Shown here: one piece after another, positions 12,685-62,935 of the stretch
How the letters are laid out: the number at the start of each line of letters is the position of its first letter
How positions within the stretch are numbered: position 1 is the first letter of the stretch
From: Syngnathus acus
Taxonomy: Eukaryota; Chordata; Actinopteri; Syngnathiformes; Syngnathidae
Assembly: GCF_901709675.1 (NCBI RefSeq)
Contig: NC_051098.1
Location: forward strand, 10,665,000-10,728,999
DNA length: 64,000 nucleotides
Reading direction: 5' to 3'
Translations under genes and position numbers: made by a program
The notes under the pieces: generated by a model
What the model was told of the DNA's origin: nothing
Seen by the model: only the letters and a program-made list of their open reading frames with translations
The model's database searches: none

Positions 12685-13465
12685 AGTTGAGATGGTCTCT
12701 GATTGATGATCTGACTCGTGTCAGATTGATAACCTGTCATGCAGCAGATGTGTGGACACATGGACAAAATTGTTGTAAAAATTGATTTTCTTTTTCATGT
12801 TGTTTCTAGGTAATCATCTGTCATTGAATTCTTCTGAATTGTTTTTATTCTACCATTAGCTTTGCTACACTGTCATTTTGTGCTCTGGACTAATTTTTGC
12901 AACGTTATTTTTGAGTGTATTTCATATGATAGTATGAAAATGATGATTATTACAAACATAATATTAAAGATAATGTGAGCAAATTTGTTGTTTCAGTCAT
13001 ATATCAAATCTGCATCTCTTAAACCATTCATTACACAAGTTGCTGACTCTTTAAAAAGGTTGGTCTATAATAAATATCAAACTTAAATCTTAATTTCTTT
13101 CTTTGGTAAACAGAACTGTACTTTATTAATGAATTACTCCTTTCTGAAGTCACACTGCATTGCGCAACATTGATATTTGGAAACAAAATATAGCATTACT
13201 CCTTTCTGAAGTGATACATACAGTATTTACAAGTCATGCTTAGCATTGCTCAACATGTGTAATTAAAAGCAAAACATGACTGAAAAGAAAAACTAACAAA
13301 AGTATATAAACACCAAAAAGAACACTGTACAAACATACATGATAAGTAAACATGAGCACGTCGTGCAATAGGCTATGGTCTTGCTCAGCGAGGTGGCAGC
13401 AAGTGTAACTGTGTCGCACACACAATAGGAAAATTATGTTGACTTGTTTTGTAACACTGATGTAT
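12685..13465. other. Convergent 3' UTRs of dnaaf1 and mff
   Basis: dnaaf1 ends at 12684 on the plus strand and mff at 13466 on the minus strand. Candidate plus-strand polyadenylation signals are ATTAAA at 12963-12968 and AATAAA at 13069-13074. A minus-strand AATAAA lies at 13122-13127. The two transcripts may therefore end within a few tens of bases of each other. An imperfect direct duplication of ATTACTCCTTTCTGAAGT occurs at 13133 and 13195, inside the mff 3' UTR. No other gene is seen. Confidence 0.6.
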
Positions 13466-16400
13466 TCAACGTCTTAACCACACCCACGTGTTGACAAGCC
13501 AAAAAGCTACAGTGACCGAGTAGAGGATCATCTCCCGTTTTGCTCGCTCCTTATTCTCTTCTTCCAAAAGCTGAAGCCGTCGATTCAACTTGATAAGCTA
13601 CAAAAGTCAAGTAAAATTGAGTTACGCTTTTGCCACGTCGGCTCTTTTAGCCACTCAATACGAATGTTTCTGTGAAGACCCAACCTGTCGTCGAAGTGTT
13701 GCCGCATCCACAACGGTCATGTCGTCAGATCCCCCATCCAGAGACGCCTCATATGTTGATAGTGCAAGCCTGAAACAACAATAGCCTCTATGAAATCATT
13801 TTTGCTCCAGTCTTTGCAAGTTAATGTATTTATTTCAAGACAAACAGTGCATGAAAGGAATAGGTAGGAAAAGATGGGTGAAAGGAGAGGAACAAAATGA
13901 AAACTGAGTGCTATGTGATGTTACCTGGATTCATGCAGGGGGTTGGAGCTTGAAGCTGACCCCCCTCGCAGTGACGGTTTTCTACAGGGGTGAGGAAATA
14001 CAGGTTTGGGAAAAAGGGGAAACATAAGAGCTAGCACTTGCACAAAGCACAGTTTCACAAGCATGCAAAAATGAGGATGACCTTCCCAAACGTAAAACAC
14101 CCAAGGACATTAAATGAAATACATTTCTTAATCGCTTTTCAAACTGGGCCAAAAAGACATTTTAGTCTTGATCATTTGGAAACGCTGGACTCAATGTTAG
14201 TTGGATTTACGTATCACATCTCTCATGACTTGCAGTATTGTTAGTGAATGTTAACCAGATTGGTCACATTCTTTGCTTTAGTAAACAACCAGTAAGAATG
14301 TGACTAATCAGGCAAAGCAAAGGTTTATTTGACTAATTTTACATTGTGTCCTTTGAAAATGGACTCTTAGGTGTGCAGGACTTCCCAGTTTGTTTCTAGG
14401 TAGGTGGTAAGGTGGCTTGATTACTAACTGCGTGATGCTCCCTTCACTGGCCGAATGAGAAACTGTGACAATAGGGAGGTCACCTGCGAGGGTGTTCATC
14501 CAAGACCTCAAGGACCTGCTGGTAGGCCCGACGTGTAGTGCACTGGAGGAAAGATAAAACGCCACTAGCGGTGTACAGGTTGTGGTCTTCTTCAGCCACA
14601 TTGGGAGGGGAAGGGGGGTGAAGAGTTGCTGAGGGGGATACTGTTGCACTGCTTGGAGGCAACCATTGAGCAGCCAATTTGGAGAAAATATCAAGGACAG
14701 GAAACAGGAAGAGAGAAGAAAACAGGGAAGGAGAGGGGAGAGAAATGAGGAAAAGGAACTATCTTAAAATGTGTCAGTTTTGCAGCTGTGTTAAGCAACA
14801 CTGCTAAATTAGCTAGAGGGAATTTTGCCACATCCAAAGCACCAAACAAAAACAGTCAGGAGGATGGCATGCAAATTAGAGGCCCGAGCTAAATAAATAA
14901 ATAAATAAATAATTAATTTTAATTACATGCATTATCTTTTTAGGAATGCTGACCATGCTAAAAGAAATGGAAAGGTTTATCCTACATGGCCAATAAATAG
15001 TTTTACTATTACTACATCAAATGCAAAGCAAAAGCCAAGAAAAACACATTACAAGTTAGGAAATCATATGAGCGAGGAAAAAAGGGATCATGTGGCAAAA
15101 CTATTTTCGTTTTCTCAAGCGCTAAGGGCGTCTTTCATTTGATGATACCGTGGCAACAAAGACAACAACGTCTCCTTTGGAAAAAAAAAAGGTAAAAGAT
15201 GAGAGTAGAAAGAAGGAGGAAAAAGATGTAGCGTGCAAGAACTTTGTGTTACCAACAACTGAACAAATACTTACGCTGAATCGCTATGCGTCAGTTGGCT
15301 ACTATGACGGACAGCTGCGTTCTCACTAGCTGAGCGTTCTCGTCTCGATCGCCCTTGACGCCGCAGCTAAAATAAATAATGACTTAGTAATATTTACTGT
15401 AAATCTTGAGTTTTACTTCATTGATTTTCCCACATTGTAATGGAACAGTATTGATTGCTCTCTCACTTACCGTGGCCTCACTTTCTGGAGTTGCTCTATG
15501 ATCGTCCTCCAGGAAGTCGAGAGGTCGCTCACTGAGTGTGAGTACTCTCGGCGGGGTCTTCAGGGACAAGGCTTCTAAAGGTGTAGACTGGATTAAATCC
15601 AGGTCTCTTGGTCTTGAGAACTGGTGATCATTGTCTCCTGAAATAAGAAGGAATTCTTGTAAGTTAAGTTGAAAAGGCAGAACCGCATCACGCCCCTTTA
15701 GATTCAACAAAAATATCAGTCTGCTTTCATGGAGGACAACAGAAATGTAACTTATACATAAATATATCAATAAATGTCATCACTGCTTTTAAAATAAATA
15801 TATTAGTCATCTTATTCTGTATTTACGAACCTGAGACAACAATTCTTTCCGGAACTTGCATTGTAACACTGTGAGGAAGATGCTGCGAGGCAACACCAGA
15901 GTCCTCCTGGCCTTGAAGAGCCACTTTGAGCATCTCAGGTATGCGCATCCTCTGGTTGATCCCCTCTGTGTACTGCAGATCATAGTGGATGCGGTTGATT
16001 TCTGCCATCTCGGCAATGGGCGAGGGGAATGTTGGGCCACTCATTTGCCTGTGCAAAAACATCAAGTCAACATTTGACACCATCAGTCAATAATAACATT
16101 ATGCATTGTAACCGACTAATTGCAACAAACTAATATTCGCAAGAAACACATCACATGATCAAAACAATATATTAGCCATTGATGATTTCAGAACAGTGCA
16201 CAGACACAAAGGGCAAACTTAATGCAACTATTACAGTTACATATAAGTGGCCAGGGAAGATGTTTGTTAAATCGTTCACAATAATTGCATGTGATTTCTT
16301 TTGCAGAGCTCAGCTATAAACATGGCGATTTCATACAAATCATGTTTTGTCTCTTTAGCATGAGTTGCTACATAGCGGTCACCCTCAAACTCGTCCAAAC

Positions 16401-16580
16401 TACCCTTCGTAAATATTTATATAAAACATGGTTGGTTTGGAGAGATGTGCCCTCGTTTGGTTATGGTTGGTAGTATCTGCTACTAAATTTTTTTTAGAAT
16501 AATTTAACTGCGTATGTGACGCTAAGTAATCTGCTAACATTAGCGCCATTGAAGCGGACTGTTTCTCACCCTTTGCTCAT
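13466..16580 (-). CDS. mff: Mitochondrial fission factor (8 exons, 308 aa)
   Basis: MFF is a tail-anchored outer-membrane receptor that recruits the dynamin-related GTPase Drp1 for mitochondrial and peroxisomal fission. Exons: 16570-16580, 15831-16048, 15471-15637, 15275-15366, 14484-14648, 13925-13981, 13685-13769, 13466-13597. The join is 927 nt. The first exon holds only ATGAGCAAAGG, giving MSKG as in human MFF. Conserved blocks are EMAEINRIHYDLQYTEGINQ, MQVPERIVVSG, SRPRDLDLIQST, LKTPPRVLTLSERPLDFL and TRRAYQQVLEVLDE. A coiled coil (LIKLNRRLQLLEEENKERAK) precedes a single C-terminal membrane segment ending WVWLRR. RRERSASEN matches the region of the known AMPK site (human Ser155). Several middle exons are alternatively spliced in mammals, so 308 aa is one isoform. 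Confidence 0.96.
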
Positions 16581-16830
16581 TTGCTGAAAGTAGATTTCCT
16601 CAAAAGGTTTTGTAATAATGATCCAGAATCGCGAGAAGACTTTTACATTTGCTCCAAACGTGCAGGAGGACAATAAAAGAGTTACAGTTGCAAAAGGTGG
16701 GGAGCTGTAAAATGGGAAAAAGTGTAACAGTCAAAGAGGAACGTTTCTCATCGTCCTGCGTGGTCAGTAGGACAGGAAAATACTCTTCGCCACGGGAAGT
16801 GACGTCATGGCAATGACCGCACAAATCGAA
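16581..16830 (-). promoter_or_regulatory. mff: Candidate mff promoter with ETS-CRE composite
   Basis: A perfect palindromic CRE, TGACGTCA, lies at 16800-16807, immediately preceded on the plus strand by GGGAAG, forming an ETS-CRE-like block of a kind common in housekeeping promoters. It is about 220 bp upstream of the mff ATG. The assignment to mff is from position; egfem1 starts about 840 bp away in the other direction. Confidence 0.5.
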
Positions 16831-17644
16831 AGCAAAAACGTTTTCACGAACAGTTGTACGTGTAAAATTCTTTTTGGCATTCTTTTGCCCAATATTACGA
16901 GGTTACTTTTGATCAATATTAATTAATATTTTATTACATAATTTCCTGTATTAGAATGACAAATCAGTAACAAAATGACTGGATGTAAATATATTTTTAT
17001 ACAATGCAATAAAACTGTTATGAATAGTAACATAATGCCATTAAATGAAATGTGTGATCGGAAAATTTTGCTTTTACTAAAAGCCTTTTAACCTTTGCTC
17101 TTTGCAATTTTGTGCATACCCCAAGGTGCATCTAAATAAAGTGTTTGTTTGTTTGTTTGTTTGTTTGTCTTTTAAGTTACTTTTGTTGTTCTCTTTTGGT
17201 AGTTTAATTCAAAAAGAAAAATTCATCAAGATTAATTGAAAATTTAGAAAATGTTTTTTTTCTTTCCAAAAATAATTTCTACTTTTTATGGAATATTCTA
17301 TCAATTTACTATGTACGTCTCTAGTTATCAAACCAGATTGTAATCGCTCATATGCTGGTGTAAATTCCAGATTTCCAGATCATTGCTACTGGGGGTTGGT
17401 AACCAAGCCACTCTGTGACTGTGGGTGGTGCGTTTGCGCGCAACCTGTTGACAAGAGACGCCGACATCCTCTCACACAGCAGACGCGCGCTCAAATCGGG
17501 ACCACATTGCGGAGTACTAGAGTTGCAAGAACTTTTACAGCCACGTCTCAAAACGGATTACCTTTATATCATCATGTTCCTCATTTGATGGACCCAGATG
17601 CTTCACGCCAACCTGTCAAATCAGCTTCCTAACGGACAGAAAAT
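16831..17644. other. Intergenic region between mff and egfem1 starts
   Basis: The left part is AT-rich with a (TTTG)n repeat at 17143-17168. The right part should include the egfem1 promoter and 5' UTR; I see no convincing TATA box. The 114-aa frame at 17288-17632 shows no homology that I recognise. Confidence 0.4.
17143..17168. repeat. (TTTG)n microsatellite
   Basis: About six TTTG units in the mff-egfem1 intergenic region. Confidence 0.9.
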
Positions 17645-38422
<20,778 letters not shown>

Positions 38423-39325
38423 ACATTAAAACATGACTTGGCTTTTGGAAGCTTCACACAGGTCATTTTAGTAAAGATGATCATTTTTCAGAAAGTGGTG
38501 TGCCAACATTAAGCCTGGAGCTCAATACAATCAACCAATAAACGTGACCCATGAGCCGGCCTCAGAGTACCGCAAACTGTTCCCTTTAAAGGACTGTTTA
38601 TCTAGATAAGCCATTATAAGGGGAATAGCTTCATGTATGCTTAATCAAAGTGTAAAGAAATTGAATGAATACATTTTAAAACCCTGTGATTGATTGACCA
38701 TCTGTCCTCCTTTCACCCAATCAGCTGTGATTGGCTCCTCGCAACTGTGTGCATGATGTATTCATTCCAGCATGTATAGTATTTATGGAATCGGTATTTA
38801 GTCAACGTCTGCAGTAGAGATGAACAAATTTGGAGAAAATAGAAGAAATTAATTGCCTGCTTAAAGGAAAGTTTTTCATGCTGAGGTGTTTGACTTGTTT
38901 TGTATGTAATATTTGTTCATACATCACTATTGCATTATGCTTTTGTGTTTTTAAAAAAAACTAATTTGCCTTTATTTAATGGATTATATTTTCCCTCACT
39001 TTTAAAAACACTCACTATTTAGGATATCATGTTTAATATGTTTAAATTGGCTTCCAAAAAAAAAATAGTATTGTAAATGATAACATTGACTGGTGTAAAT
39101 ATTTGTTCCAAACCACCTGCAGCATTAATATTGAAAAAATATTTTAACAAAAAATTGCATTTGTGTCACTTTGTTCTGTTTTCTCTGCCTACTAGTTTGT
39201 CCCATGTTGATGGTGCTATATTGTGTCAGAATATATTCGTCTTCCTATTGTGTTATATGTCTTGAAAGTCTCAATGACGGCTATATGTTGATCAATGAAC
39301 CAAATAAAAACACAACAATAAAATG
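38423..39325 (+). other. egfem1: egfem1 3' UTR with polyadenylation signals
   Basis: AATAAA hexamers lie at 38537-38542 and, more strongly clustered, at 39303-39308 and 39317-39322. The transcript end is probably just after one of these. No ORF of interest is present. Confidence 0.5.
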
Positions 39326-42300
39326 TGAACACCTGTTTTGAATTATCTATCCATCTTGTGCACCGGAACGCAGCGCTGCGTGGATTTGCGAGAAAAAAGA
39401 AAGATACGATGTTTTTCAAGCGCACTGGAGCGTTTCCTTTGCTATCGACTAAAGGTGGTTGCGGTCTGGCAGAGGCAGGCAGGTGCCTGGGCCGAATGTG
39501 CACGCATCCCCGCATCCCCGGGGTGACTGATGGGGGAGCAACCCGGCAATGGCGGATGGAAATCACCACACATCCTCCCTCTAGTGTTGGTGATGGATGG
39601 ACGGGGGGCTGCTCCATCTCAGCCTGTGTTGTGACAGGCGGCAGATGTACTCCAATAATGTTTATCGGTGAGGCCTTCATCTTCGGATGACACGCACCTG
39701 TTTCCAGTCAAACAGGCCCAGAAAGGCCATCTATCCTACAAACTCTGGGTGGCCACTGTATCACTATAATAGTCCTCCGTATTGTATGACTATTCAAAGT
39801 GAGCTTTAAAAAAAAAAAAAAGTATACTGTACAGTGGTGTGGACAAGTGGAAAAGAGGTTTTAAAATAGATTCTTAGCAAGATTTTAAGATATTTCACAA
39901 AAATACACCATCTACAATGTAGAATTATAGACATTTTATCCAGAATAGTGTATCATGTGATTTTTAGGATAGCAATATAAATTGGACAACTGACAAAATT
40001 AAATATATGCTTGTGATTTTTATTTTATTTATTTTTTTATATATCTGTGAGCTATCATCTATTTTTTTTGCCCCTAATGAAGCTAACTCTAAATTTTCAT
40101 GTTTTATGTTGTTCAAAATTAAAAGGTCCAACAACAAAGCTAGTAATGTTCTCGGACTTTTCAGAGTAGTATACGTCGTCTAACACAATGCTCTTCATAG
40201 AAATTATGTGCAAAAAATGGAAAAGATTTCACTTTAAAACTACATATTAAAACTACCAAGTAAGGTAACTGTGCTAGAGGGGATTTGTAATTGGTTTAGT
40301 ATCGTAAGCAGTCTGCCTTTGGGAGGAGGAGACAGAAATAAACGGGCAGGAAACAGATGAAATAGCCCATAAAAGGTAAGATCAAACCATGGGTACTTTC
40401 TTGGTTGTAATTAGGCATACACCACTTTTTGCATGGAGATTCTATCACGTTTACAGCCTTTGCCTCACGTCCCAGAGATCATTTCGAACCTCTGCGTTGA
40501 ACCAGATAGTCCCAAAAGGCCAGAATGTTTAAACTCCAGCTGACAGACCTGACGGCCAAGATAAAAGAGTTGAGGGTGATCATGCACCATTTGTTTGGTT
40601 GTTGCCAAGAAAAACAAGTGTTTTAAAAAAAAAAAAAAACATGATAAAATGTCAAGCTGGCAAACTGTGTGTCACGCAGTCTCCCACACTCAGAGATTAC
40701 ATAATGGTGTATGTGATGTGGGCGACGTGCTACATTTTGCAAAAATACTTTTATATTTCTTTATTGTTTCGAGACTCTTTGTTCTGCAACAGGCAAGTTT
40801 TTGTTTGCTGTTTGCGAGTGTTGCGGTTTCTGTCCTTTCAAAACATAAACAAATGAAAAATAGCACTCTTAATTTCTGGCAACCAATTCAGGGTGTATCC
40901 CGCGTACAGCTGAAAATGGATGGATGGATATTTACTTATTTATACTTTCCATCAGGAAAAAACAAGGAGGCGATAAGATAAGAATGTATCTATACACGGC
41001 ATTACGCAACATTTGCCATATTCATCACACAAATCCACTTTTGCCAACTAGTGCCCTCCACTGTCTTTCTCTCCATTCAGGCTACGCCCATCCTTGCCGC
41101 CCGCTCTGAAACGGTTTCCCCCGCCTGAGTCAGCATGCCAAGTCAATCAGCGTGAGAGCTGGCAGCTACGATGGCCCCTCCTTCTGGGGGGCATGATGTA
41201 TGGTTCGGTTACATGCCACACGGGGATGATTGCCTGGACCAACGGCATAAGAAAGGAAGAGGAGGGATGGAGAAAAGAAGATGGGGCTTGTTTAGGAGCC
41301 TGTGTGATGGATTTGGAGATGGGGATTTGCCAGATGCACTATTAGCTGAGTGGCTTCAAGTCCCAGGCAGGACTGCCCACATTGTGCCCACCTGTCTGGA
41401 AACATACATTCTATAGGCATAGCATGTTTTCTTAGATTTAAAACACACAGTATGCATGACCCTGCCTCTTTTTCTCGCTGGTATTCACAAGAAATTTTAA
41501 TGATCAAAACAGTTAAAGGCTTCTAAATGATCCTGCAATTTCAATGTATTATGTATTTTCTTTTAAGCATTACCTGGTACATATACTGACATTAATTAAT
41601 TCCAATAACATAAATGAGTATTTTCCATTCACAAAATTAGACTAGTTACACACAATATATTGTGATATATTCATTACAGTTTGAGTAATTTCAGAGGCAG
41701 TGGACTTTTCTTTTGAGGATATTCAATTAGTAGCTAACGTAATTGCATAGGTAATTTCATCTGCACCGGGGATGTGGGGTAGAAAATGTTTCTGCCATTT
41801 TATGACCACGTTTAAGTTAATGCCTGGTTAATACAATTTTACATGTTTAAACCATACGTTTCGCACAAAAATTATATTTGCTATAAACAGCATTGTACTA
41901 CTGTAGCATTATTCAAGGCACTTAACGCCACTTGGGGGCAGTAGACATTAAATGTCAACTTGCACATAAATGAATGTGTAAACTATTAAGATATTGATCC
42001 CCATGCCATGTCGAGAAGGCCCCCCAAATTCGTTTTTATTCATTTAAAATGAAATGTCTCTCAATTCCCAAATTTAGAAAACACCTTATTTTTGTAACAT
42101 AGGAGTAAATTGACAATGAGATATCAGATCACAAAATAGAATAGTGATTAAGAGAAAAAAAAATCACAAATGCAGTCAAAGGGAAAATATGACTTTGCTC
42201 ATATAAGAAATTAATTGCATTAATAGGAAATACCCCCCTTCAAATAAACGTTGCAGGCCTGTGCAGAAGACAACGTCCAATCGGTGACGCCCTCGTTGAA

Positions 42301-42815
42301 TTGAATCAGCTGTACTCACAGTTCAGAAGATCATGGCGTTCTGCAGGAACGTGATGTTATATTCCACAAACGCTCCACCGTTTTGAAGTGGATCTGACAA
42401 ATCCTTTGCCGTGCAACTTCTCCTGATGTTCAGCCTTCCTTCAACCATCTCCCGAAACTCCCATCATTAGTTAGTCCAGTTAATAAGCCACGAACACGGC
42501 GAGCTGTCACTGCGCAAGGGACAGTGGAAGGGACACTTGGATAGATCAGTGCGCTCTGCAGTCCAATGGTTCTTATAGTGTCCTCGCTTTAGCGATATGT
42601 CATCACTTGAGTGCTAAAAGAATTTGCCTAACAAGCATTTTGCACGTTTTCTTTCCTCTCTCCTCTCATTCGCTCCCCTTCTTCTTCGACGGCTGTTTGA
42701 CAGGTGCAAACCCAAAGACAAGAGTGGGTAAATAGGCATTTCAAATAAAACATTACTCATATTTTTTTCTCTTTTTACTTTTTTTTCTACATAAACAGAA
42801 AAATTGACAAACTAT

Positions 42816-42875
42816 CATATATATATTTATATATAATTATATATATATATATAATTATGTATATATATATTCTAT
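42816..42875. repeat. AT-rich microsatellite
   Basis: Imperfect TATATA/TAATTATA repeat in the intergenic region upstream of the mecom 3' end. Confidence 0.85.
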
Positions 42876-43117
42876 TGAAACAAGTAGCCCCTTAATACCA
42901 ACGATAGCTGATATATAAAAATCTTCATAATGTCAGGTTTGCAACACAATATTGCAATAACACAAGATGATATAAACAACTTTGAGTGGTGACGGATGAT
43001 TTCACAAAATAAAACAGGCTTTATTTGGTCAACACTTGCACAGGTGGCAATAGTCCCACTCAGGACCATTGTCATGGCCACTCCATTATGAAGCTGGCTT
43101 GCACCATCACTGCAACT

Positions 43118-43204
43118 GACCTCATCAAAGCTGTACGACCCATGCCGACCTCATCAACAATGCCTGACCCCCCGCGACCTCATCAAAAGTGGATGCCCGC
43201 TGAA
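43118..43204. repeat. 29-bp minisatellite, three degenerate units
   Basis: GACCTCATCAA recurs at 43118, 43147 and 43176, an exact 29-nt period. The first two units are similar beyond this core; the third diverges. Confidence 0.65.
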
Positions 43205-43869
43205 ACCCTGAGGGGTGATGACAGCCCCTAAGAAAACTCACCCACCATTAGGGTAACAAGAGCACTGTAAATGTGGCGCGTCAGCGCCACGGAGTCATCG
43301 ACACCGTCATGCCCAATTCACCCAACCCCGCAACCCCCCTTTCTGAGTTGCCCTCCGGACAATGGAGCTGCTAAAACCTCCAAAACCTCCCGGCCATAAT
43401 GTCCGCCCACGTCGGCTGGCAGCAGTGACAGAAAAGGGGGTGCGGGACGGGGAGGCCTGCTGCACGGGATGGGACTCTTATTGAGCGCTTGAGCGATGAG
43501 CCAGGTCATCACATCTACCCACCTCATCCATCATGCCCCACAAACAGACACAAATAAAGAGGACACATTCCTGCCTCTGCTCCCACTACCACATTCAAAC
43601 ATGCTCCGGCCTTCTATCCCCTCTATGGAAGCCAATGGCCAGGAATTAAAAAAAAAAAAAAAAAAAAGGAGCAGAGTTCAGGCTCTCACATGGTTTTTTA
43701 GGCCATGGGAGTGCCAGAAGAAAGCGCCAGGTGGTTCTCTGACCTATGTGTGGAAAACCATGTTGGTGCCATAATTATGGCTTATATGGGGTCCTATGAG
43801 GGAGGTTACGAATGAACGAGTGAGTAAAATGTCTGTGGAAGAATAAAGGAAGTAAGGAAGACAAGTCAA

Positions 43870-45413
43870 TAATCCACATTGTAGTCCTTTATTTAGTTGC
43901 TCCTCCCACATTATTTGAATTGAAATGCATAACAGTTACATTGTAAAAAGCATTAAAATAAAAGTACCTCAACTTGCTGATTACTTTTTAAAATTGATTA
44001 TAAACAACGACAAAAACAAAAATGTGGTCCCTCAAAAGGGGAGAATACATAAGAGCAGTCTGTTTTACTTTTTTTAAGTTTGGCACGAGGGTTTAACATG
44101 AACTGAACGTCACACAAGCTTGCAGACAACTGTAGAAAATGTCAACACAAATCTTAGCAGACCAACCATGCGCTTATGAACAAATGATACCTGGGTTGTT
44201 TTGTCTTTTAATGATTTCATTCTGTACACTTTTTTTCTCGTTTTATTTTATCCTATTTTTTTTTTTTACAATTTAATCATGAAATTGTCATTAAAAAAAT
44301 CTAATCTATTCTTCAACCAGTTCCATTAAAAGAATAAGAGTTGTATGTTTAATACTATCTGGCTCTCCAACAGAATCTACAAACTCCATCGAAGTCTGCG
44401 ATAGGCCGGGAAAGGAATCTGCCATCACCCGGGCTTAGAGCAGTGCTATTCAGTAAACAAACTACAGTTTGCCAAGAAATAAATACAATTATCAACATAC
44501 GACAACAAACAACAACACCAACAACACAGACAACATCAAAAAAAGAATTCCAACAAAATCATGATTGTCTAAAATGACTGAAAGACAAGAATGGAGTAGT
44601 TAACAACTAGCATTCAAGCTATTTAGTGGTATTGTTGGCTGACTAGAATGGAATCAATGTTGTGGAAAAAGACAAATGCCATTTATAGAACATTTAACTT
44701 CAGCACTGGCTACTTATCTCGGTAAAAAAAACAATAACGTGTTTTCTTTTCATCCACGAAAATGACTATTTATAACCTTTCACAGATAGCGCAGACGGGC
44801 AGGCTGGAACATAGTACAGAATGGTTGGTAGACAATTTTGTACAGCCCAATGATTGACTTATTTTAGAACTTTTATGACACCGAGTCATTTGAAACCAAA
44901 GTTGTTACCACCCTTCATTACATCAAGTGCATTTATTTTTACACGCAATACATGTGGACCCCAGGGGTTTGAATTGCAATAGAGTTTGAATATACATGAT
45001 GTCATTAAAGACAGTTTAAGATACTTGCCTTTGAGACACAAGCAACTTCCAAAATGTTCACCCTGCTTTGTGTGAACCGGGCAGTGAATGCAGTCTATCA
45101 AAGATACATCAGCACATCTTCCATGTCCACCAGCTGCCTTTGGTGTGCAAATGAAGAGAATAAATATGACTATTATTACTTTAGATTTATTATTTCCACC
45201 ATGGTAGGTGCCAAACTAGGAAATCCATTTTAAGGTCTCAGAGGGATATTTTGAGGTTTTCTGGGCTGGGGTCTGGAAAGACCTTGTATTGTGTACAAGG
45301 TGCTCCACTCAGCAGTCAGAAGGGCCATGATTCTGCTTAGCAGTCACTCCAAAGACATTGAGAGTTCCTTGAGTCAGTGTGTAGGAGACGTCAAATGTGA
45401 AAAGCAGGTGTCA
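43870..45413 (-). other. mecom: mecom 3' UTR
   Basis: It follows the mecom stop codon. A minus-strand AATAAA (TTTATT at 43888-43893) is a plausible polyadenylation signal, giving a 3' UTR of about 1.5 kb. No coding potential is seen. Confidence 0.55.
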
Positions 45414-61946
<16,533 letters not shown>

Positions 61947-62279
61947 CTGGGGAGACAGAGACAAGGAGAGATCAATATCAGTCCAGGTTACGGAGTAGCA
62001 ACCATACCTCCCACTGAGAAATACGTCTCTAAATTGACATTTGCGACTGAGGCATATTTTAAAAAAGATTTTCAACATCTAAATTAGAGGAGGAAAAGAA
62101 CAAGCGCATGAGTCACAGTTGGCTAACAAAATGTAACACTATTGCTGTGTTTACACTAATCCTGAGTAAATCCAGGCAGAGGTATAAATATAGATGCATG
62201 ATTATATAGTATTTAATTTAATATTTTGTTTATATTTTTCCTTTTTGTACTACTTCCGGAACCAATTAACGAGGAGTGT

Positions 62280-62345
62280 TCAGACAACATCAACAATAAA
62301 AACAACAACAATGATAAGAACAACAAAACAATAATAATAATAATA
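62280..62345. repeat. AAC/AAT-rich simple repeat
   Basis: Imperfect AAC units followed by (AAT)n, upstream of the first mecom exon seen here. Confidence 0.8.
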
Positions 62346-62935
62346 ATGTGGGCTATGAAAAATAATACCTTTTTATTTATTGGTTTAGACACACACAAGA
62401 GATTAAAAAAATATTTTTTTACATCTTTAAGGCAGAACAAATTCGTTAATTGAAACAATTTAAACTCAAGAAACTGTTAGGACAGGCCTGTGACGCTCTG
62501 CTCATGAATTTCTTGACACGAAAATGAAATGCATTACAAAAAATAACGATAAAAAATTATAAACAACATGACAAAATATCGTAGACATTGTGTTAAGGGG
62601 TTTAACATGCATAGTGACGTCGTTTTAAAAATAATATGTATTTTAGTTACTCGCTTTATTTGAACACAAATCATTTGAAACATTAACAAATATCTAGATC
62701 GAAAAGGATACTAAAAACACTGGCCAATGCAAGAATAACTTAACATAAAACAAGAATAAATTATCAAGGTTGAATGAACCCTTTTGTCCCCCTCTCCAGT
62801 ATTGTTTTCCCGTCTTGAGCGAATTTAAAAGTCAGACTGAATTTGCCCCGACAGCGACAATGAACTCTCCAACGGCTAGTCGTAAAATATCCGATAAATA
62901 TACTTTTTCCATTCAAAAATTGTTTTTTTTCTTAC

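Larger units (their letters stand above)
39326..43869. other. egfem1-mecom intergenic region
   Basis: About 4.5 kb between the two convergent 3' ends. I see no gene. It contains a dispersed repeat fragment near 40880-40930, AT microsatellite at 42816-42875, poly(A) runs at 40623-40640 and 43650-43668, and a short minisatellite at 43118-43204. GC-richer patches at 41060-41400, 42270-42500 and 43030-43520 carry open frames that look spurious. Confidence 0.5.

Noticed and set aside
39325-39690. ORFs of 121 and 154 aa on opposite strands downstream of egfem1
   Set aside because: They overlap each other with no homology I recognise and lie just past the egfem1 polyadenylation signals.
41094-41416. 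Overlapping plus-strand ORFs in a GC-richer intergenic patch
   Set aside because: No recognisable domain, no splice or promoter context, and composition is low-complexity; most likely non-coding.
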